DNA from: Cherax quadricarinatus
Taxonomy: Eukaryota; Arthropoda; Malacostraca; Decapoda; Parastacidae
Length of the DNA: 64,000 nt
NCBI RefSeq assembly: GCF_038502225.1
Contig: NW_027196448.1
Coordinates: 26,890-90,889, forward strand
Direction: 5' to 3'
This document shows positions 58,593 to 64,000 of this stretch, one piece after another; the stretch's first letter is position 1, and the number at the start of each line of letters is the position of its first letter. A model generated the notes under the pieces. That model had not been told where the DNA came from. It ran no database searches and was given only the letters and a program-made list of their open reading frames with translations. The position numbers were made by a program, and so were the translations under genes.

Positions 58593-61500
58593 TAGTAATA
58601 GTGGTAGATGTAATAGTAGTAGTAATAGTGGTAGATGTAATAGTAGTAGTAATAGTGGTAGATGTAATATTAGTAGTAATAGTGGTAGATGCAATATTAG
58701 TAGTAATAGTGGTAGATGTAATAGTAGTAATAGTGGTAGATGTAATAGTAGTAGTAATAGTGGTAGATGTAATAGTAGTAATAGTGGTAGATGTAATAGT
58801 AGTAATAGTGGTAGATGTAATATTAGTAGTAATAGTGGTAGATGTAATAGTAGTAGTAATAGTGGTAGATGTAATATTAGTAGTAATAGTGGTAGATGTA
58901 ATATTAGTAGTAATAGTGGTAGATGTAATAGTAGTAGTAATAGTGGTAGATGTAATATTAGTAGTAATAGTGGTAGATGTAATAGTAGTAGTAATAGTGG
59001 TAGATGTAATATTAGTAGTAATAGTGGTAGATGCAATATTAGTAGTAATAGTGGTAGATGTAATAGTAGTAATAGTGGTAGATGTAATAGTAGTAGTAAT
59101 AGTGGTAGATGTAATAGTAGTAGTAATAGTGGTAGATGTAATAGTAGTAGTAATAGTGGTAGATGTAATAGTAGTAATAGTGGTAGATGTAATAGTAGTA
59201 GTAATAGTGGTAGATGTAATAGTAGTAGTAATAGTGGTAGATGTAATATTAGTAGTAATAGTGGTAGATGCAATATTAGTAGTAATAGTGGTAGATGTAA
59301 TAGTAGTAATAGTGGTAGATGTAATAGCAGTAGTAATAGTGGTAGATGTAATAGTAGTAGTAATAGTGGTAGATGTAATAGTAGTAGTAATAGTGGTAGA
59401 TGTAATATTAGTAGTAATAGTGGTAGATGCAATATTAGTAGTAATAGTGGTAGATGTAATAGTAGTAATAGTGGTAGATGTAATAGCAGTAGTAATAGTG
59501 GTAGATGTAATAGTAGTAGTAATAGTGGTAGATGTAATAGTAGTAGTAATAGTGGTAGATGTAATAGTAGTAATAGTGGTAGATGTAATAGTAGTAGTAA
59601 TAATGGTAGATGCAATATTAGTAGTAATAGTGGTAGATGTAATATTAGTAGTAATAGTGGTAGATGTAATAGTAGTAGTAATAGTGGTAGATGTAATAGT
59701 AGTAGTAATAATGGTAGATGCAATATTAGTAGTAATAGTGGTAGATGTAATATTAGTAGTAATAGTGGTAGATGTAATAGTAGTAGTAATAGTGGTAGAT
59801 GTAATAGTAGTAGTAATAGTGGTAGATGTAATAGTAGTAGTAATAGTGGTAGATGTAATATTAGTAGTAATAGTGGTAGATGTAATATTAGTAGTAATAG
59901 TGGTAGATGTAATAGTAGTAATAGTGGTAGATGTAATAGTAGTAGTAATAATGGTAGATGCAATATTAGTAGTAATAGTGGTAGATGTAATATTAGTAGT
60001 AATAGTGGTAGATGTAATAGTAGTAGTAATAGTGGTAGATGTAATAGTAGTAGTAATAGTGGTAGATGTAATAGTAGTAGTAATAGTGGTAGATGTAATA
60101 TTAGTAGTAATAGTGGTAGATGTAATATTAGTAGTAATAGTGGTAGATGTAATAGTAGTAGTAATAGTGGTAGATGTAATAGTAGTAGTAATAGTGGTAG
60201 ATGTAATAGTAGTAGTAATAGTGGTAGATGTAATAGTAGTAGTAATAGTGATAGATGTAATAGTAGTAGTAATAGTGGTAGATGTAATAGTAGTAGTAAT
60301 AGTGATAGATGTAATAGTAGTAGTAATAGTGGTAGATGTAATAGTAGTAATAGTGGTAGATGTAATAGTAGTAGTAATAGTGGTAGATGTAATAGTAGTA
60401 ATAGTGATAGATGTAATAGTAGTAGTAATAGTGGTAGATGTAATAGTAGTAATAGTGGTAGATGTAATAGTAGTAATAGTGGTAGATGTAATAGTAGTAG
60501 TAATAGTGGTAGATGTAATATTAGTAGTAATAGTGGTAGATGTAATAGTAGTAGTAATAGTGGTAGATGTAATAGTAGTAATAGTGGTAGATGTAATAGT
60601 AGTAGTAATAGTGGTAGATGTAATAGTAGTAGTAATAGTGGTAGATGTAATAGTAGTAGTAATAGTGATAGATGTAATAGTAGTAGTAATAGTGGTAGAT
60701 GTAATAGTAGTAATAGTGGTAGATGTAATAGTAGTAGTAATAGTGGTAGATGTAATAGTAGTAGTAATAGTGATAGATGTAATAGTAGTAGTAATAGTGG
60801 TAGATGTAATAGTAGTAATAGTGGTAGATGTAATATTAGTAGTAATAGTGGTAGATGTAATAGTAGTAGTAATAGTGGTAGATGTAATAGTAGTAGTAAT
60901 AGTGGTAGATGTAATAGTAGTAATAGGGGTAGATGTAATAGTAGTAATAGTGGTAGATGTAATATTAGTAGTAATAGTGGTAGATGTAATAGTAGTAGTA
61001 ATAGTGGTAGATGTAATAGTAGTAGTAATAGTGGTAGATGTAATAGTAGTAATAGGGGTAGATGTAATAGTAGTAATAGTGGTAGATATAATATTAGTAG
61101 TAATAGTGGTAGATGTAATAGTAGTAGTAATAGTGGTAGATGTAATAGTAGTAGTAATAGTGGTAGATGTAATAGTAGTAATAGGGGTAGATGTAATAGT
61201 AGTAATAGTGGTAGATGTAATAGTAGTAGTAATAGTGATAGATGTAATAGTAGTAGTAATAGTGGTAGATGTAATAGTAGTAGTAATAGTGGTAGATGTA
61301 ATAGTAGTAGTAATAGTGGTAGATGTAATAGTAGTAGTAATAGTGGTAGATGTAATAGTAGTAGTAATAGTGGTAGGTGTAATAGTAGTAATAGTGGTAG
61401 ATGTAATATTAGTAGTAATAGTGGTAGATGTAATAGTAGTAGTAATAGTGGTAGATGTAATATTAGTAGTAATAGTGGTAGATGTAATAGTAGTAGTAAT

Positions 61501-62366
61501 AGTGGTAGATGTAATAGTAGTAGTAATAGTGGTAGATGTAATAGTAGTAGTAATAGTGGTAGTTGTAATAGTAGTAGTAATAGTGGTAGATGTAATAGTA
61601 GTAGTAATAGTGGTAGATGTAATAGTAGTAGTAATAGTGGTAGATGTAATAGTAGTAGTAATAGTGGTAGATGTAATAGTAGTAGTAATATTGGTAGATG
61701 TATTAGTAGTAGTAATAGTGGTAGATGTGATAGTAGTAATAGTGGTAGATGTAATAGTAGTAGTAATAGTGGTAGATGTAATAGTAGTAGTAATAGTGGT
61801 AGATGTGATAGTAGTAATAGTGGTAGATGTAATAGTAGTAGTAATAGTGGTAGATGTAATAGTAGTAGTAATAGTGGTAGATGTAATAGTAGTAGTAATA
61901 GTGATAGATGTAATAGTAGTAGTAATAGTGGTAGATGTAATAGTGGTAGATGTAATATTAGTAGTAATAGTGGTAGATGTAATAGTAGTAGTAATAGTGG
62001 TAGATGTAATAGTAGTAGTAATAGTGGTAGATGTAATAGTAGTAGTAATAGTGGTAGATGTAATATTAGTAGTAATAGTGGTAGATGTAATAGTAGTAGT
62101 AATAGTGGTAGATGTAATATTAGTAGTAATAGTGGTAGATGTAATAGTAGTAGTAATAGTGGTAGATGTAATAGTAGTAGTAATAGTGGTAGATGTAATA
62201 GTAGTAATAGTGGTAGATGTAATAGTAGTCGTAATAGTGGTAGATGTAATAGTAGTAGTAATAGTGGTAGATGTAATAGTAGTAGTAATAGTGGTAGATG
62301 TAATAGTAGTAGTAATAGTGGTAGATGCAATAGTAGTAGTAATAGTGGTAGATGTAAGAGTAGCAG
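58593..62366. repeat. Minisatellite, 27-bp unit with 24-bp variant, about 143 copies
   Basis: The unit is GTAGATGTAATAGTAGTAG followed by TAATAGTG. One fewer AGT gives 24 bp. Both lengths are multiples of 3, so one frame per strand stays open for about 1300 codons (plus VVVIVVDVI, minus HLPLLLLLL repeats). Both strands open over the same span, extreme composition and no flanking gene structure argue against coding. Confidence 0.97.
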
Positions 62367-62555
62367 TAAGAGTGCAGCAGTGAAAAGTTACTTGTTTGTA
62401 ATACAGAGAAACTGCTTAACTGTGTTTCTTGCACTACTTGTTTGAAAGCTACTAAGACGACGCTGTAAGATGATATGAATGTACAAGGTTATTTCCGGTC
62501 AACAAGTACAACTGTTAAAGACTGAGCCTTCATAAGAGCGCTCAAAAGAGCACAC
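62367..62555. other. Spacer, nothing recognised
   Basis: Short non-repetitive stretch between two arrays. Confidence 0.45.
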
Positions 62556-63246
62556 TACACAGTGTGTACATCAGAGCACACGCTGAGTGGGGTGCATACA
62601 TCAGAGCACATGGAAAACATCAGAACACACGGAGTACATCAGAGCACATGTGAGTGTACACTGTGAACACACGAGTGTACATCAGAGCACACGTGAGGTA
62701 CATCAGAGCACATGTGAGTGTATATCAGAACACACGTGAGTACATCAGAGCACACGTGAGTGTACATCAGAACACACGGGAGGTACATCAGAGAACACGT
62801 GAGTGTACATCAGAACACACGTGGAGGACATCAGAGCACATGAGGTACATCAGAGCACATGTGAGTGTATATCAGAGCACACGTGGAGTGCACACATCAG
62901 GAGCATCAGAGCACACGGAGTGTGGCATCAGGAGCACACGAGAGGCACACTGAGCACACGTGAGTGTACATCAGACACACGTGAGTGTACATCAGAGCAC
63001 ATGTGAGTGCGCATCAGAGCACATGTGGGAGTGTACATCAGAGCACATGGACATCAGAGCACATGTGAGTGTACATCAGAGCACATGTGAGTGTACATCA
63101 GAGCACACGTGAGTGTACATCAGAGCACATGAGTGTACATCAGAGCACACGAGTGTACATCAGAGCACATGAGTGTACATCAGAGCACACGTGAGTGTAC
63201 ATCAGACACATGAGTACATCAGAGCACACGAGTGTACATCAGAGCG
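62556..63246. repeat. Degenerate minisatellite, 22-bp unit
   Basis: The unit is GTGAGTGTACATCAGAGCAC plus AC, with many indels; about 30 copies. CACACGTGAG units carry CACGTG-like cores. Confidence 0.9.
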
Positions 63247-63339
63247 TACCCTGGCTCCAAGTAATTAGCTTAACTCCGGAGCAAGGCATGTAACAGGCTG
63301 GTAACAGATGGTAATACCTGTACCACTAATGAGAGAGCT

Positions 63340-63690
63340 TCGTCACCCCTGGCACCACTATCACCACCACCACGTGCTAGTGCCAGAAAGCCATGGAACC
63401 ACCACCACGTGCTAGTGCCACAAAGCCATGGAACCACCACCACGTGCTAGTGCCACAAAGCCATGTTAAGCCCTGGCACCACTATCACCACCACCACGTG
63501 CTAGTGCCACAAAGCCATGTTAAGCCCTGGCACCACCACTACTACGTGCTAGTGCCACAAAGCCATGTTAAGCCCTGGCACCACTATCACCACCACCACG
63601 TGCTAGTGCCACAAAGCCACATGTTGTTTTGCATCACCACCACCACGTGCTAGTACACAAAGCCATCATAAGTTTTGCAGACCACCACCA
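63340..63690. repeat. Minisatellite, 54-bp and about 35-bp units
   Basis: ACCACCACGTGCTAGTGCCA and CAAAGCCATGTTAAGCCC recur. The long form includes GGCACCACTATCACC and the short form lacks it. Nearly every unit has a CACGTG palindrome. Confidence 0.92.
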
Positions 63691-64000
63691 CGCACGCTGG
63701 GTAAGACAAAGCCATCATAAGCTCCTAAAGACTCTATTTCATTTGATATATAATGATTTGTTTTCAACGTGCTTGCGCCTTCTACCTTCACATCAGGGCA
63801 ATATTATTAATTGTTATTATTATTACTAATTATTTTTTGATAACCCCTGCACACAACAAAGGAGGAACAAGAAAGATGAGGTAAAAATCCTTGCTCACTC
63901 TCTCAATATCATCGAATCATTATGTAAAATGACTGAGAAAACTCACATTGATACTATGTTCTAATTAAAGGATGTTTGAGCCGACTTTTGATTAAAAATC
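63691..64000. other. AT-rich window end, nothing recognised
   Basis: A TTATTATTATTA-like stretch near 63805-63830. No gene seen before the window edge. Confidence 0.5.

Noticed and set aside
58416..62383. 1300-codon open frames on both strands (Leu-rich on minus, Val/Ile-rich on plus)
   Set aside because: Both come from one 27/24-bp array. Hydrophobic composition simply reflects TAG/TAA-avoiding phases of a GTA/ATA-rich monomer.

Overview
This window is eukaryotic, and I see no cellular protein-coding gene, rRNA or bona fide tRNA gene in it. The dispersed repeats look like those I know from decapod crustaceans (crayfish, lobster, shrimp): a tRNA-derived SINE whose body reads 'CCCAGGATGCGACCCACA', a CR1-like LINE with the 3' end 'CACCTATTTGTGGTTGCAGG', and short elements reading 'GGCGAAACGTTTC'. 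The taxonomic call is inference from recognition, not from a search.

By summing the coordinates below, about 30 kb (roughly 47%) is minisatellite arrays with units of 16 to 54 bp. A further 2.5-3 kb is dinucleotide microsatellite, mostly (TA)n, (TG)n and (CT)n. The largest arrays are 675-3977 (26-bp unit), 5166-8042 (24 bp), 15642-23789 (19 bp), 24424-28112 (33 bp), 28951-29990 (23 bp), 56165-57076 (36/33 bp) and 58593-62366 (27/24 bp). Very long open frames run through several arrays, often in all frames or on both strands. I treat them as noncoding consequences of stop-free monomers.

The only coding sequence with recognisable homology belongs to retroelements. A 5'-truncated LINE with an intact reverse transcriptase lies at 8255-10074 (minus). 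A CR1-like LINE has two long copies, 36053-39961 with ORF1 and ORF2 and 41765-44892 with ORF2 only, and a 3' piece at 53792-54450 (all minus). A decayed LINE pol tail lies at 48723-49370. A Penelope-like remnant with a GIY-YIG endonuclease lies at 51831-52568. Non-autonomous elements include a 388-bp TIR element (three near-complete copies and one partial), foldback elements, a 172-bp MITE, a possible hAT MITE, and at least five tRNA-related SINE copies.

The layout is strikingly nested. LINE copies lie between or against TG- or CT-rich repeats, and TIR-element copies lie in or against (TA)n. One LINE splits a minisatellite in two. Two large minisatellites arise within or directly beside copies of the tRNA-derived SINE; for one of them a neighbouring SINE copy still carries a single unexpanded unit. 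The window therefore reads as a record of simple repeats acting as landing sites for transposable elements, and transposable elements acting as seeds for new tandem arrays.
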